DNA of 50,250 bases, from contig JAMPDH010000009.1 in the NCBI GenBank assembly GCA_023665725.1, forward strand, positions 1 through 50,250, written 5' to 3'. Both the position numbers and the translations under genes were made by a program. Under the pieces are notes generated by a model. The model did not search any database. It saw only the letters and a list, made by a program, of their open reading frames with translations, and had not been told where the DNA came from. Numbering within the stretch: the first letter of the stretch is position 1; each line of letters begins with the position of its first letter. Of this stretch, positions 17,610-27,017 are shown piece after piece. This DNA is from Clostridium sp. (GTDB lineage: Bacteria > Bacillota_I > Bacilli_A > RF39 > UBA660).

Positions 17610-19379
17610 TTATAACTTATCCATATCATTTAAAAATTGTTTTAATTTTAAAGCAATATCAGTTGGTATTATTAAAGATAAATCTTCTATACTAGCTTCT
17701 TTTATTTTAGATATCGTTTTATATTTTTTTAATAATTTATTTCTTCTAATCTCTCCAATACCATCTACATTATCAAGTATCCCTGAAAGTGTACCTTTAC
17801 TTCTTATTTGCTTATGATAATTTATTGTAAAGTTATGAACTTCATCTTGCATTCTTTCTAAATAATAAAATAAATTGCTTTTTTTATCAATTTCTATTTC
17901 CACTATAGGAGAGTTTGCAAGTAAAGCAGAAGTTGAGTGTTTATCGTCTTTTTTTAGACCAATTACAGGTATTTTCATATTTAATGAATCAATAACTTCC
18001 CTAGCTATGTTCATTTGGCCTATACCACCATCAACTATTATTAAATCTGGTCTTTCTAAATTATCCTTTAATACTCGAAAATACCTTCTGTATATTACTT
18101 CTCTCATTGTATTATAATCATCATTTTTATCAAAACTTATTTTAAATTTTCTATAATCATTTTTACTTGGAACTCCATTTTTATAAACAACCATTCCTGA
18201 TACATTATAATTTCCAAATAAGTTAGAATTATCAAATATTTCTATTCTATCTAACTTTTCCAATTTTAATATATCTTTTAATTCTTCATTAGCTTTAACT
18301 GTTTTTTCTTCATTTTTTTCTATTAAATCAAATTCTTCTTTTAAGGCAATTTCTGCATTTTCATTTGCCATTTTTAGTAACTTCAATTTTTCACCTTTTA
18401 AAGGTATACGTACATTTACTTTAAGAAACTCTTCAAGTACTACATTATCTACTTCAGGTGGTACTAAAAGTTCTTTAGGTAAAATAACCCCTTTTTGATA
18501 GAAATTAGCTATATAACGAGTTAGTTCCTCTTCCTTTTCATCTATAAGTGGAAATATAGCTTTATGTCTTTCTAAAATTTTACCGCTTCTTATAAAAAAT
18601 ACTTGTATACTTATATAACCTTTATATACATAAAATCCAAATAGATCCCTATCTATATTATCTTTGATTTCAACCTTTTGTTTTTTTAATGTAATACTTA
18701 TATATTCTAGTAATTCTTTTAATTCAATAGCTTTTTCATATCGTAAATTGTTACTTTCTTCTTCCATTTCATTTTTTATTTTTTCTATTATTTCAGTGTC
18801 ATCACCTTTTAAAAATTTTATTATTTTTCCCTTCATATCATCTATAACTTTTTTGTCTACTTCGCTAGAACAATATCCAAGGCACTGGTGGATATGATAA
18901 TATAAGCATGGTTTTTTATTATAAGTTTTACATTTTCTAAGTGGATATAACCTATTTAAAAGTTCTACTGTTTTTTTTGCTGCATAAACATTAGGATATG
19001 GGCCATATAAATTATTATGATTTTTTTTCCTATTAATATTTCTAACTATTAAAAGTCTAGGAACTTCCTCATCTGTTAATTCTATATATGGATAACTCTT
19101 ATCATCTCTAAGTAATATATTATATTTTGGGTCATATTTTTTTATTAAATTAATTTCTAGTATTAATGATTCTGTTTCGCTCCCAACAACTATATATTCA
19201 AAATCAACTATTTCACTTACTAATTTTGCAGTTTTTCCAGTATGTGTTCCTCTAAAATAAGAACTAAGTCTATTTTTTAATTTCTTAGCTTTTCCAACAT
19301 ATATTACAATATTATCTTTATTTTTCATAAGATAACAACCTGGTTTATTTGGTACAAGTGAAAGTTTATCTTTAATCAT
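17610..19379 (-). CDS. uvrC: Excinuclease ABC subunit C
   Basis: 589 residues from ATG 19379; an in-frame ATG at 19391 overlaps the GGTGA site and is not used. The N-terminal GIY-YIG nuclease (PGCYLMKNKDNIVIYVGKAKKL) makes the 3' incision. A UVR region follows near residue 200 (EEESNNLRYEKAIELKELLE), then the RNase H-like nuclease with FDNSNLFGNYNVSGMVV and IVDGGIGQMN for the 5' incision, and a C-terminal helix-hairpin-helix (VDGIGEIRRNKLLKKY). Works with UvrA (46534) and UvrB (not in the window) in nucleotide excision repair. Confidence 0.96.
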   Translation of the reverse strand: MIKDKLSLVPNKPGCYLMKNKDNIVIYVGKAKKLKNRLSSYFRGTHTGKTAKLVSEIVDFEYIVVGSETESLILEINLIKKYDPKYNILLRDDKSYPYIELTDEEVPRLLIVRNINRKKNHNNLYGPYPNVYAAKKTVELLNRLYPLRKCKTYNKKPCLYYHIHQCLGYCSSEVDKKVIDDMKGKIIKFLKGDDTEIIEKIKNEMEEESNNLRYEKAIELKELLEYISITLKKQKVEIKDNIDRDLFGFYVYKGYISIQVFFIRSGKILERHKAIFPLIDEKEEELTRYIANFYQKGVILPKELLVPPEVDNVVLEEFLKVNVRIPLKGEKLKLLKMANENAEIALKEEFDLIEKNEEKTVKANEELKDILKLEKLDRIEIFDNSNLFGNYNVSGMVVYKNGVPSKNDYRKFKISFDKNDDYNTMREVIYRRYFRVLKDNLERPDLIIVDGGIGQMNIAREVIDSLNMKIPVIGLKKDDKHSTSALLANSPIVEIEIDKKSNLFYYLERMQDEVHNFTINYHKQIRSKGTLSGILDNVDGIGEIRRNKLLKKYKTISKIKEASIEDLSLIIPTDIALKLKQFLNDMDKL

Positions 19380-19432
19380 AGATATCACCATATATATTAT
19401 ATATTAAAATTATTAAAATAAAAAGATATTTA

Positions 19433-19457
19433 CAAAAAAAGAGGAGAACCTCTTTTA
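19433..19457 (-). terminator. Terminator after the YjcZ-like peptide genes
   Basis: AAAAGAGG and CCTCTTTT form an eight-base stem with a 4-base loop, followed on the minus strand by a run of T. It overlaps the stop codon of the first peptide gene and should isolate uvrC from the peptide transcript. Confidence 0.85.
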
Positions 19458-19580
19458 ATAAATAACTGCTCCTAGTAGAATCGCAAGTAAAATATATAAC
19501 ACTAGCAATATTATGTAATTAATGTTATTACTTTTAGGAGTGTTACTGCATGATGTATCACATTTTCTTTCACATGACAT
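19455..19580 (-). CDS. YjcZ-like small membrane protein, 41 residues
   Basis: ATG 19580 behind a perfect AGGAGG. The first 20 residues are hydrophilic with three cysteines (MSCERKCDTSCSN). Then comes one hydrophobic segment (YIILLVLYILLAILLGAVIY) that matches the sporulation-peptide pattern of YjcZ-type proteins. It lies 29 bp after a second such gene, and the pair is closed by a terminator. YjcZ-type peptides are spore- or mother-cell-associated in Bacillus; the role is unknown. The cysteine-rich head is unusual. Confidence 0.75.
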   Translation of the reverse strand: MSCERKCDTSCSNTPKSNNINYIILLVLYILLAILLGAVIY

Positions 19581-19609
19581 ATTAAAACCTCCTATCTTTA
19601 TTTAACCTA

Positions 19610-19702
19610 TTAAATATATGCTCCAAGTATGATGATTAAAAGGATAAATAAAACTAAAACGATAGCTGCTCCACTTACTCCTGTATTATTACACATATTC
19701 AT
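19610..19702 (-). CDS. YjcZ-like sporulation peptide, 30 residues
   Basis: MNMCNNTGVSG followed by AAIVLVLFILLIIILGAYI, a close match to the YjcZ family pattern (IVLVLFILLIIVGA). AGGAGG is 4 bases before ATG 19702; ATG 19696 is an alternative start two codons later. A candidate sigma-K promoter lies 27 bp upstream. Together with the 41-residue peptide downstream it forms a two-gene unit that is probably expressed late in sporulation. Confidence 0.8.
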   Translation of the reverse strand: MNMCNNTGVSGAAIVLVLFILLIIILGAYI

Positions 19703-19728
19703 CAAACCTCCTTTTTTACTTTCTAAAA

Positions 19729-19755
19729 TATTTTATGGGAAATATAAATATATGT
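19729..19755 (-). promoter_or_regulatory. Candidate sigma-K promoter of the YjcZ-like pair
   Basis: On the minus strand AC (19755-19754), a 16-base spacer, then CATAAAATA (19737-19729). This fits the Bacillus sigma-K pattern (AC, 16-17 bp, CATAnnnTA). It lies 27 bp before the first peptide start. Confidence 0.5.
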
Positions 19756-19835
19756 GATTACTTGAGTTTAAATTATTGTTTTTTTTACATTTTTTTGATA
19801 TCATTATTTTGTATGATTATACATAAGGAGGAAAA

Positions 19836-20792
19836 ATGAAAAAGAAAGTATTAGTATTTGCGGTTTGTGGATTGTTTATTTTATCTGGATGTTCAAAATC
19901 GCCAAAATTATCAGATGGAAAGCAAGTAGTAGCTTCATTAAATGGTAAGGATATAACAGCGGAGGAATTATTTGATAATATGAAGCAAAGTTACGGAACA
20001 AGTTCATTAATTTCATTAGTTGACGAATATATAATAAGTAAAGAAATAACTGATGAATCTGAATTTATCGAAGAAGCAGAAATTCAAATTCAACAATACA
20101 AGATTTCTTATGGAGATCAATGGAATGATTTCTTACAATATTATAATTATTCATCTGAAGAAGATTTAAAAAAAGATTTATTATTACAACTTAAGTCAGA
20201 AGAACTTGCAAAAAAACAAATTAAAGAAAGTATAACTGAAGAAGATTTAAAAAAATATTATGATGAAAATATTTCAACCGAATTAACCGTAAAACATATA
20301 TTAATTAAACCAGATGTTGATAAAGATGCATCTAGTGATGAAAAAGCTAAAGCAGAAGAAAAAGCATATAGCGAAGCAGTTGAACTTATAAAAAAACTTG
20401 ATGAAGGTGCAGACTTTGAAACACTTGCAAAAGAAAATTCAGATGACACAGGTTCAGCAAGTAATGGCGGTTTAATAACAGGAGTAACAAAATCTGGATA
20501 TGACGCTAACTTTTATAAAGGTGCTTTAGAACTAGAAGACGGAAAATATTCAAAAACACCTATTAAAAGTGAATATGGTTATCATATTATTTACACTATA
20601 AGCCGTACTGAAGCTGAAAGTTATGATGAAATGAAAGAAAGTTTATATGACAAAGTTATAAGCAAAAAAATTTCTGATGACCCTTACCTAACTTATAAGG
20701 CATGGGATGAAATAAGAAAAAAATATAATATTAATATAATAGATACAACTATTAAATCTTCATATGAAGCTGCAATAGGAAACCTTAAATAA
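19836..20792 (+). CDS. prsA: Foldase PrsA-type lipoprotein (parvulin PPIase)
   Basis: 318 residues, start behind AAGGAGG. The lipobox LSGC with lipidation at Cys19 places it on the outer face of the membrane. A SurA-N-like helical region follows, then a parvulin domain from TVKHILIKPDV (about residue 150) through GADFETLAKENSDDTGSASNGGLI to EYGYHIIYTISR (about 252). The C-terminal tail is helical. PrsA helps secreted proteins fold after translocation. It is a single-gene plus-strand unit with its own terminator; the PPIase histidine in VKHILI is present. Confidence 0.93.
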   Translation: MKKKVLVFAVCGLFILSGCSKSPKLSDGKQVVASLNGKDITAEELFDNMKQSYGTSSLISLVDEYIISKEITDESEFIEEAEIQIQQYKISYGDQWNDFLQYYNYSSEEDLKKDLLLQLKSEELAKKQIKESITEEDLKKYYDENISTELTVKHILIKPDVDKDASSDEKAKAEEKAYSEAVELIKKLDEGADFETLAKENSDDTGSASNGGLITGVTKSGYDANFYKGALELEDGKYSKTPIKSEYGYHIIYTISRTEAESYDEMKESLYDKVISKKISDDPYLTYKAWDEIRKKYNINIIDTTIKSSYEAAIGNLK

Positions 20793-20820
20793 AAAAGCTA
20801 ACAACTTTTTTATTTTTTTT
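20791..20820 (+). terminator. Terminator of prsA
   Basis: AAAAAAG and CTTTTTT with a 7-base loop, followed by a long run of T. It starts directly at the prsA stop. Confidence 0.85.
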
Positions 20821-20910
20821 CCCATTTTTTAATTCTAATTTTAAAATTTTTTTCATTTGATAAATAAATTGGTATAACTTTATTCTTAAAAATGTTGAAA
20901 ATAAAGAGAC

Positions 20911-20936
20911 AATAAAAGACTACTATTATGTAGTCC
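20911..20936 (-). terminator. Terminator of the fts/HPt-receiver run
   Basis: On the minus strand GACTAC-ATAATA-GTAGTC followed by TTTTATT, directly after the HPt-receiver gene. Confidence 0.8.
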
Positions 20937-20941
20937 TAATT

Positions 20942-21706
20942 CTATTTAAAAGTTTCCATTGAGTTTATAACTCTTCTTACATTTGCCTCATTAAATGGTT
21001 TTGTTAGAACATCTACTATTGTATATGTAAATGCCCTTTCTATTGTTTCTTTAGTATCATCACCAGTTATTATAGCAACTGGTATTTTAGAAAATAAACC
21101 ATTTTCTTTAAAATACTCAAGTACTGCAAAACCATTTACATTTGGCATATTTAAATCTAATAAAACCCCAAATAATTCTGAATTTGTTCTTACAATTTCT
21201 AAGGCTTCCTCCCCATCATTTGCAGTTAAAATTACAAATTCATCATCAAACATTTTCTTTATTAAATTTCTTATTATATCTGAATCATCTACAACTAATA
21301 TTTTCTTGTCTGACTTAGAAACATTAGCAGTTGATATAACAATTGGTGTTTTTCCTAAATACTCTCTTACTACATTTATTACTCTATTTGTTTCACTAAT
21401 TAAATTATCATAGTTATCATATACATATAAGGAATTATTCGCTTTACTCTCCATTTCATGATTTAATGCAAGTTCAGCTAAATAAGTAAATCCTAAATAT
21501 CTAGCATCACTTTTTAAGGAATGAATAAATATTGCATAATTTTTCATATCAGATGATTCTTTATATTTTTGAATATTTGATAATTTTTCATCTACAGTAT
21601 TTAAAAAATCCTGTAACGTTTCATTATATGTATCCATATCGCCAAAAAGTTCTAAACTGCTATCTACATTTACACCACTATTTTTTAAAAAATTAACATC
21701 TTTCAT
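20942..21706 (-). CDS. HPt-receiver phosphorelay fusion protein
   Basis: 254 residues. Residues about 15-118 are a helical HPt domain with the phospho-accepting histidine in FIHSLKSDARYLG (His62). Residues about 134-250 are a complete receiver domain: acidic pair in LVVDDS (Asp140/141), phospho-acceptor in LLDLNMP (Asp184), Thr in ITGDD (Thr214) and Lys in LTKPF (Lys236). No DNA-binding or kinase domain is present, so it can only relay or store phosphate. It begins 26 bp after ftsZ and ends the run at a terminator, so it should be expressed with the divisome genes. Which kinase and acceptor it serves is not visible. Confidence 0.85.
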   Translation of the reverse strand: MKDVNFLKNSGVNVDSSLELFGDMDTYNETLQDFLNTVDEKLSNIQKYKESSDMKNYAIFIHSLKSDARYLGFTYLAELALNHEMESKANNSLYVYDNYDNLISETNRVINVVREYLGKTPIVISTANVSKSDKKILVVDDSDIIRNLIKKMFDDEFVILTANDGEEALEIVRTNSELFGVLLDLNMPNVNGFAVLEYFKENGLFSKIPVAIITGDDTKETIERAFTYTIVDVLTKPFNEANVRRVINSMETFK

Positions 21707-21732
21707 ATACTCAACACCTATCTATAAATTAT

Positions 21733-22797
21733 TTAAAATCCTCTTTTTCTTAAGAAGGAAGGTATATTTGTTCCATCATCATCAGACGTATCTGGCATCT
21801 CTTCCTTTGCCTCTACTTTTGGTTCATAGGCCTGATATACAGGTTCTTTATTTTCATCAAAACCTGTTGCAATTACTGTTACGATAATTTCATCATTTAA
21901 GTTTTCATTTATAACAGCCCCAAATATAGTATTTATATCTGTATTTGCACTTGTTCTTACAATTTCAACTGCTTCTTCTACTTCAAATAAAGTTAAATTA
22001 GCACCACCTGTTACATTTATTATAGCATCTGTTGCTCCGTCAATACTTGTTTCAAGTAATGGACTAGATACTGCTTGTAAAGCCGCCTCTGTAGCACGAT
22101 TTTCACCGGCACCTATACCTATACCAATTAAAGCATTCCCACGTTTTTCCATAACCGCTTTTACATCGGCAAAATCAAGATTTATAAGTCCTGCTACTGC
22201 AATAAGGTCAGATATAGATTGAACACCTCTTCTTAAAACATTATCTACTTCTCTAAAAGATTCTAACAAAGGTGTAGTTTTATCTATAATTTCTCTTAAT
22301 TTATCATTTGGAACGACAATTAATGTATCAACATGTTTTTTTAATTCTTCAAGGCCACCTAAAGCTTGTTGCATTCTTTTCTTTCCTTCAAATGAGAAAG
22401 GTTTAGTAACAATTCCTATTGTTAAAGCCCCTAACTGTTGTGCAATATCAGCAATGACAGGAGCTGCTCCTGTTCCAGTTCCACCACCCATTCCACAAGT
22501 AATGAAAACCATATCCGCACCTTCTATAGCCGCTTCTAATTCTACTTTAGATTCCATGGCTGCTTCTTTTCCAATTTCTGGATTTGCTCCTGCTCCTAAA
22601 CCATTAGTAAGTTCTGTTCCTATTTGTATTTTTGTAGGCGCCTTAGAGTTATTTAAAACTTGTAAATCGGTATTTGCAACAATGAAGTCAACACCTTTTA
22701 CTCCTGATTCTATCATACGGTTAACAGCGTTTCCGCCTCCACCACCAACACCTATTACTTTTATTTTTGCTAATTGATCTGTTTCTAATCCAAACAT
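21733..22797 (-). CDS. ftsZ: Cell division protein FtsZ
   Basis: 354 residues. Tubulin-like GTPase that forms the division ring. Seen: [15 protein letters not shown] at the start, the nucleotide signature [13 protein letters not shown] near residue 105, the T7 loop [11 protein letters not shown] near 205, and a short linker ending in the conserved tail [11 protein letters not shown], which contacts FtsA. The start follows ftsA after 12 bp (GAGGAAAT site). Confidence 0.98.
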   Translation of the reverse strand: MFGLETDQLAKIKVIGVGGGGGNAVNRMIESGVKGVDFIVANTDLQVLNNSKAPTKIQIGTELTNGLGAGANPEIGKEAAMESKVELEAAIEGADMVFITCGMGGGTGTGAAPVIADIAQQLGALTIGIVTKPFSFEGKKRMQQALGGLEELKKHVDTLIVVPNDKLREIIDKTTPLLESFREVDNVLRRGVQSISDLIAVAGLINLDFADVKAVMEKRGNALIGIGIGAGENRATEAALQAVSSPLLETSIDGATDAIINVTGGANLTLFEVEEAVEIVRTSANTDINTIFGAVINENLNDEIIVTVIATGFDENKEPVYQAYEPKVEAKEEMPDTSDDDGTNIPSFLRKRGF

Positions 22798-22809
22798 TAT
22801 AATTTCCTC

Positions 22810-24045
22810 CTATTCGCCGAAAAAGTATCCAAATACTTTATCTAACATTGATTCGTTTGAAACGTTTATTATACTTTTTTTAGTTGATGCCAGAACTTCT
22901 ACATCAGTTTCACTTACCATTGTATAGTCCCTACCTTTTACTTTTAATTTATTTATAAAATATACAATATTTCCTACTGCAGATGAGTATTTATTATTTC
23001 TAATACCAATTAATCTAACATTACCTACAATTACATTTTCACCAAATACACTTTGAGCAACTAAGTCAAAATGACTCATATTACTCATGCCCCCAGTTAT
23101 AATAATATATTCCATTTCACGATTTGTCAATTCTAAAAGTTCTTTTTTTGTAAGTGATAATATTTCTTGTAACCTAGACATAGCTGCATCTGATACTCCC
23201 AATTGGTCTATTTTAACTTCATTTGGTAGTATATATGTTTCAGAATTACTTGCATATTTTGTATGGGCTAAAGCAAATTTTTCCTTAACTTTTTTTGCAG
23301 CTATTAAATCAATTTTGTATTTATATGCAATGTCACTATCTACATCTTTACCACTCATCCCTATAATACTGCTTTTTATTAGTACACATTTATTATATAT
23401 AGAAATTGTAGTAGTTTCATCTCCAATGTTTATAATAGCACCTATTTTATCATCCATGCCTTTTTGTTTTAGTGCATTTATATCTCCTATGCTATTTAAA
23501 GATATATCAACAACCTCAATACCAATACTTTCTATTAAATTTACAACAGAATAAATATTTTTTTTAGGAGTAGATATCAATATTGCTCTTGCTTTTAATT
23601 TATTCCCAATTAAACCCTTTGGATCTTTAATGCCAGATTTACTATCGACACAAAAGTCTATTGGAATTGCTGTTACCATTTCTTTAGTTGCAGATATTTT
23701 AGTTCTCATTGCTTGTTGAAGTACTCTTACAACATCATCACCTGTAACCTCATGTTCTTCATTTGTTATTTCTATTTCTCCATCAATTTTAACATATTCT
23801 GCAAAATATGCTGGAATACTTGTTATTACTTTTTTTATTTTTATTCCAAGCATATCCTCTACTTCAGCTATTGCAGCCTTAAGTGAATTTGATGCTGCAT
23901 TTACATCAGTTATTAATCCCTTTTTTATTCCTTGTGATTTAGTAGATGATGCAGCAAGTAAATTTAATTTACCTTTATATAACTCTGAGGTTACTACTTT
24001 AATTGTATCAGAACCTATATCAATGCTTGTATAAATATGCCTCAC
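22810..24045 (-). CDS. ftsA: Cell division protein FtsA
   Basis: 411 residues with a GTG start at 24045 (ATAGGAGA upstream). Actin-like ATPase that anchors FtsZ at the membrane. Seen: YTSIDIGSDTIKVV (phosphate 1), the 1C domain region with KKVITSIPAYF, GAIINIGDETTTISIY (phosphate 2), IIITGGMSNM (adenosine motif), and the C-terminal MLDKVFGYFFGE amphipathic membrane helix. Directly upstream of ftsZ, as in most Bacilli. Confidence 0.96.
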   Translation of the reverse strand: MRHIYTSIDIGSDTIKVVTSELYKGKLNLLAASSTKSQGIKKGLITDVNAASNSLKAAIAEVEDMLGIKIKKVITSIPAYFAEYVKIDGEIEITNEEHEVTGDDVVRVLQQAMRTKISATKEMVTAIPIDFCVDSKSGIKDPKGLIGNKLKARAILISTPKKNIYSVVNLIESIGIEVVDISLNSIGDINALKQKGMDDKIGAIINIGDETTTISIYNKCVLIKSSIIGMSGKDVDSDIAYKYKIDLIAAKKVKEKFALAHTKYASNSETYILPNEVKIDQLGVSDAAMSRLQEILSLTKKELLELTNREMEYIIITGGMSNMSHFDLVAQSVFGENVIVGNVRLIGIRNNKYSSAVGNIVYFINKLKVKGRDYTMVSETDVEVLASTKKSIINVSNESMLDKVFGYFFGE

Positions 24046-24067
24046 CCTATCATCTCCTATAATTTTA

Positions 24068-24073
24068 ATTATA
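24068..24073 (-). promoter_or_regulatory. Possible -10 element for ftsAZ
   Basis: A minus-strand TATAAT in ATAGTATAATT lies 22 bp before ftsA, after the weak attenuator. No good -35 is visible, so this is only a weak promoter suggestion. Confidence 0.3.
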
Positions 24074-24085
24074 CTATATTTATAT

Positions 24086-24125
24086 TAAAAAAAAAAGAAA
24101 AATTAGAAAAAAATACTCTAATTTT
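24086..24125 (-). terminator. Weak terminator/attenuator between ftsQ and ftsA
   Basis: A nine-base stem AAAATTAGA/TCTAATTTT starts inside the ftsQ stop region and is followed on the minus strand by TTTCTTTTTTTTTT. The low G+C content of the stem suggests partial termination. Confidence 0.5.
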
Positions 24126-24909
24126 CAAAAATTTGGAAATATTCACCGGAGTCAAGATATAAAATTCCTTTAGCGCCATTAATATTTTCTATAATATTAA
24201 AATAATCATTTATTTTTTCAAATTGATTAAGACTTAAATAAACATAATTGCCATCATCCATAGTAAATAAAAATCTTGTATCATCAACATCATTTTTATC
24301 ATATTTTATTTCTGATATTCTGTTTAAGACATTTATATCTATATTAGACATTTTAATTACAAACTTTTGATACAATGTATCTGGTATTAAATTTATAAGT
24401 ATTGGGCATTTTAGTTGTTCATTAACTGTTTTACCATCTATTAACACAGTTTCTTTCATAGCATCATTATAAAATAGTGGTCTATTTTCCTCAACTTCTA
24501 TATAAACAATAGTAAACCATTTTTTATAAACTTTCGCACTTTTTATATAAATATTTGATTCAAGTCTATTCTTTAATACAAATGATAAATTTAAAAATGT
24601 ATTAGGATAGTCTGAAATTTTTGCTATATCAATTATTTCTCTTTCTTCTAAAATATTATTACCAGATATATAAATATTTGTTATTTTTAACCTTAAAAAT
24701 GATATAAACGCATATATGACAATTAAAAATATAATTATAAAAATAAATAATGTTTTATATTTGATTTTAAACTTTTTCTTTTGTTTTATATTATTTTGTT
24801 TTATATTATTAGCGTTTTTTTTACTTTTAACACTTTTATTTATTTTAATATTTTTATTATTATATGTGTTTTTAGTATTATACTTTTGACTCCTTGTCAT
24901 ATTAGCCAT
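24118..24909 (-). CDS. ftsQ: Cell division protein DivIB/FtsQ
   Basis: 263 residues. A long basic, Asn/Lys-rich cytoplasmic tail (about 1-50), one membrane helix (about 52-72), then a POTRA domain (LKITNIYISGNNILEEREIIDIA) and the beta domain (YIKSAKVYKKWFTIVYIEVEENRPLFY, KGILYLDSG near the end). This is the DivIB/FtsQ layout of the divisome, where it acts with FtsL and DivIC outside the membrane. It lies 14 bp after murB. Confidence 0.9.
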   Translation of the reverse strand: MANMTRSQKYNTKNTYNNKNIKINKSVKSKKNANNIKQNNIKQKKKFKIKYKTLFIFIIIFLIVIYAFISFLRLKITNIYISGNNILEEREIIDIAKISDYPNTFLNLSFVLKNRLESNIYIKSAKVYKKWFTIVYIEVEENRPLFYNDAMKETVLIDGKTVNEQLKCPILINLIPDTLYQKFVIKMSNIDINVLNRISEIKYDKNDVDDTRFLFTMDDGNYVYLSLNQFEKINDYFNIIENINGAKGILYLDSGEYFQIFEN

Positions 24910-24923
24910 TTTTTATTCTCCCT

Positions 24924-25817
24924 TTATTCTACATATTCTTGTTCGACATATAATTCTATATCATATTTTTCCCTTACATTTTGTTTTACTGTCTCTATTA
25001 ATTCCTTTATATCTTTTCCAGTTGCATTACCTGTATTTACTATAAAATTAGCATGTTTTTCACTTACTTTAGCATCCCCTATACTTTTGCCTTTATAACC
25101 TATATCTTCTATTAATTTTCCAGCAAAATTATTAACTGGATTTCTAAATACTGATCCAGCACTTGGATATTCTAAAGGTTGAGTAATACTTCTTCTAATT
25201 CTTCTTTCCTCTATCAAATCCATTATTTCTTTTTTATCACCTTTTTTTAATATAAAAGTTGCCTCTAAACATATATATCCGGGATTATGTTGTAAAAAAG
25301 AATCCCTATAATGGAAATTTAAGTTTCTATTGTAAAGAGTCTTTACTTTTAAATCCGGTGTTAAAACTTTTATTTCACTTACAATATATCCCATATCGCT
25401 ATTATAAGCACCTGCATTCATATATACTGCTCCACCAACTGTACCAGGAATTCCTGTTGCAAATTCTATTCCAGTAAATCCGAGTTTAGATAATTTAAGT
25501 GCAAGTTTAATTAAACTATACCCTGCACCTACTATTATTTTATTTCCATTTATTTTCAAATGATTTACTTCTTCTAATTTTATAAGTATTCCATCATAAT
25601 ATTTATTAACAAATATTAAGTTAGAACCATTTCCAATTATTTTATGTTTAATATTATTTTCTCTTGCATATTTCAATATATTTAACAATTCATCTATAGT
25701 TTTAGGAAATACCATATACATAGCAGTTGATGAAATTTTGTATGTAGTATATTTTCTTAAATCTACATTTTCAAGTATTCTCCCACACTTTATATTTTTT
25801 ATATTTTCCTTATTCAT
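24924..25817 (-). CDS. murB: UDP-N-acetylenolpyruvoylglucosamine reductase
   Basis: 297 residues. FAD enzyme that makes UDP-MurNAc. Seen: IIGNGSNLIF near residue 62, GIEFATGIPGTVGGAVYMNAGAY near 118 (FAD-binding), the catalytic serine motif PSAGSVFRNP near 220, and a C-terminal helix EKHANFIVNTGNATGKDI. It starts 2 bp after murG ends, so the two are co-transcribed. Confidence 0.97.
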   Translation of the reverse strand: MNKENIKNIKCGRILENVDLRKYTTYKISSTAMYMVFPKTIDELLNILKYARENNIKHKIIGNGSNLIFVNKYYDGILIKLEEVNHLKINGNKIIVGAGYSLIKLALKLSKLGFTGIEFATGIPGTVGGAVYMNAGAYNSDMGYIVSEIKVLTPDLKVKTLYNRNLNFHYRDSFLQHNPGYICLEATFILKKGDKKEIMDLIEERRIRRSITQPLEYPSAGSVFRNPVNNFAGKLIEDIGYKGKSIGDAKVSEKHANFIVNTGNATGKDIKELIETVKQNVREKYDIELYVEQEYVE

Positions 25818-25819
25818 AT

Positions 25820-26902
25820 TTACTTCCCATCTATTATAGTTTTAATTGTTTCATAAACCTTCGTCGCACTCTCTGGTACATATAACTTTTCTAGATTTTG
25901 TGACATTATCATTAACTTTTCATTATTATTAAGCAGTTCATCTATTGTATTTGAAAGTAATGTCCCATTCAAATTTTTTTCTTCTATCAATATTGCAGCA
26001 TCATTCTCTACTAAGTCCAAAGCATTTTTATATTGATGATTATCAGGAACATATGGACTAGGTATTAATATTGAAGGTATCTTAAGCGCGATTATTTCAC
26101 TAAGAGTCGAAGCCCCTGCACGCGATACGATTAAATCTGTATTTTTCATAATCCTAGTAATATTTTCAATGTAAGGAACAACATGAACGTTAGATGGAAA
26201 TTGTTGTTTAGATATTTCATCATATAAAGTAGGACCTGTTACAAATAAAATCTCGTAATTTTTGTTTTTTGATAAATTGATTGTTTTTATTAATATTTCA
26301 TTAACCTTTGTAGACCCTAATGAACCCATTACAAATAACACTAGTTTTCTATCTTTTGATAACCCAAAATCTTTTTTGTTTTGAGCATCTTTATTTAATG
26401 CTTCTTCACTACAGGGATTACCTGTAAATACACATTTATATTCTGGAAAATATTTTATTGATGACTTTAGTGATATACCAATTTTATCTACATATTTACT
26501 TAAAAACAAATTACATTTCCCGGGAACACTGTTTTGTTCATGTATAAATGTTTTAAATCCTAGTTTTTTAGCGGCATAAATAACAGGACCTGTTACATAG
26601 CCACCTACTCCTATAACTACATCTGGATTAAATTCTTTTATTAATTTTTTACATTTTTTATAACTATTTATTATATACTTAATTGTTTTAAAGTTTTTAA
26701 ATATTTTTTTTCTATTAAAACCATATATTTCTATAGTTTCAAATGGAATATTATACTTTGGTATTATATCTTTTTCCATTCTATTATGTGTGCCTATATA
26801 TAAAAATTCACTATCTGGTTCATAATATTTTATTTTATTTATAATTGAAAGCGCGGGATAAATATGTCCGCCTGTCCCTCCTGCACTTATAACTACTCTC
26901 AA
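25820..26902 (-). CDS. murG: UDP-GlcNAc transferase MurG (lipid II synthesis)
   Basis: 360 residues. Transfers GlcNAc to lipid I at the inner membrane face. Seen: SAGGTGGHIYPALSII at the N-terminus, FIHEQNSVPGKCNLFLSKY near 137, the acceptor-side GSLGS loop, and in the C-terminal domain SRAGASTLSEIIALKIPSIL, the donor-binding signature. It is the first gene of the murG-murB-ftsQ-ftsA-ftsZ run and is divergent from yigZ. Confidence 0.97.
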   Translation of the reverse strand: MRVVISAGGTGGHIYPALSIINKIKYYEPDSEFLYIGTHNRMEKDIIPKYNIPFETIEIYGFNRKKIFKNFKTIKYIINSYKKCKKLIKEFNPDVVIGVGGYVTGPVIYAAKKLGFKTFIHEQNSVPGKCNLFLSKYVDKIGISLKSSIKYFPEYKCVFTGNPCSEEALNKDAQNKKDFGLSKDRKLVLFVMGSLGSTKVNEILIKTINLSKNKNYEILFVTGPTLYDEISKQQFPSNVHVVPYIENITRIMKNTDLIVSRAGASTLSEIIALKIPSILIPSPYVPDNHQYKNALDLVENDAAILIEEKNLNGTLLSNTIDELLNNNEKLMIMSQNLEKLYVPESATKVYETIKTIIDGK

Positions 26903-27017
26903 TTGCTATCACCTTCTTATTCATTATATCATAATAATATTCAAATTAAAATAAAATTAGAACTGTATAATTGATTTTAAAAGTTTAGTAATATATAATT
27001 ATTTTAGGTGAATAATA

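Noticed and set aside
19796-19835. TTGATA-17-TATACA promoter for prsA
   Set aside because: The start of transcription would fall in or after the ribosome binding site. The real promoter is probably a little further upstream and not clear.
22454-22777. Proline-rich plus-strand frame
   Set aside because: Antisense of the glycine-rich part of ftsZ.
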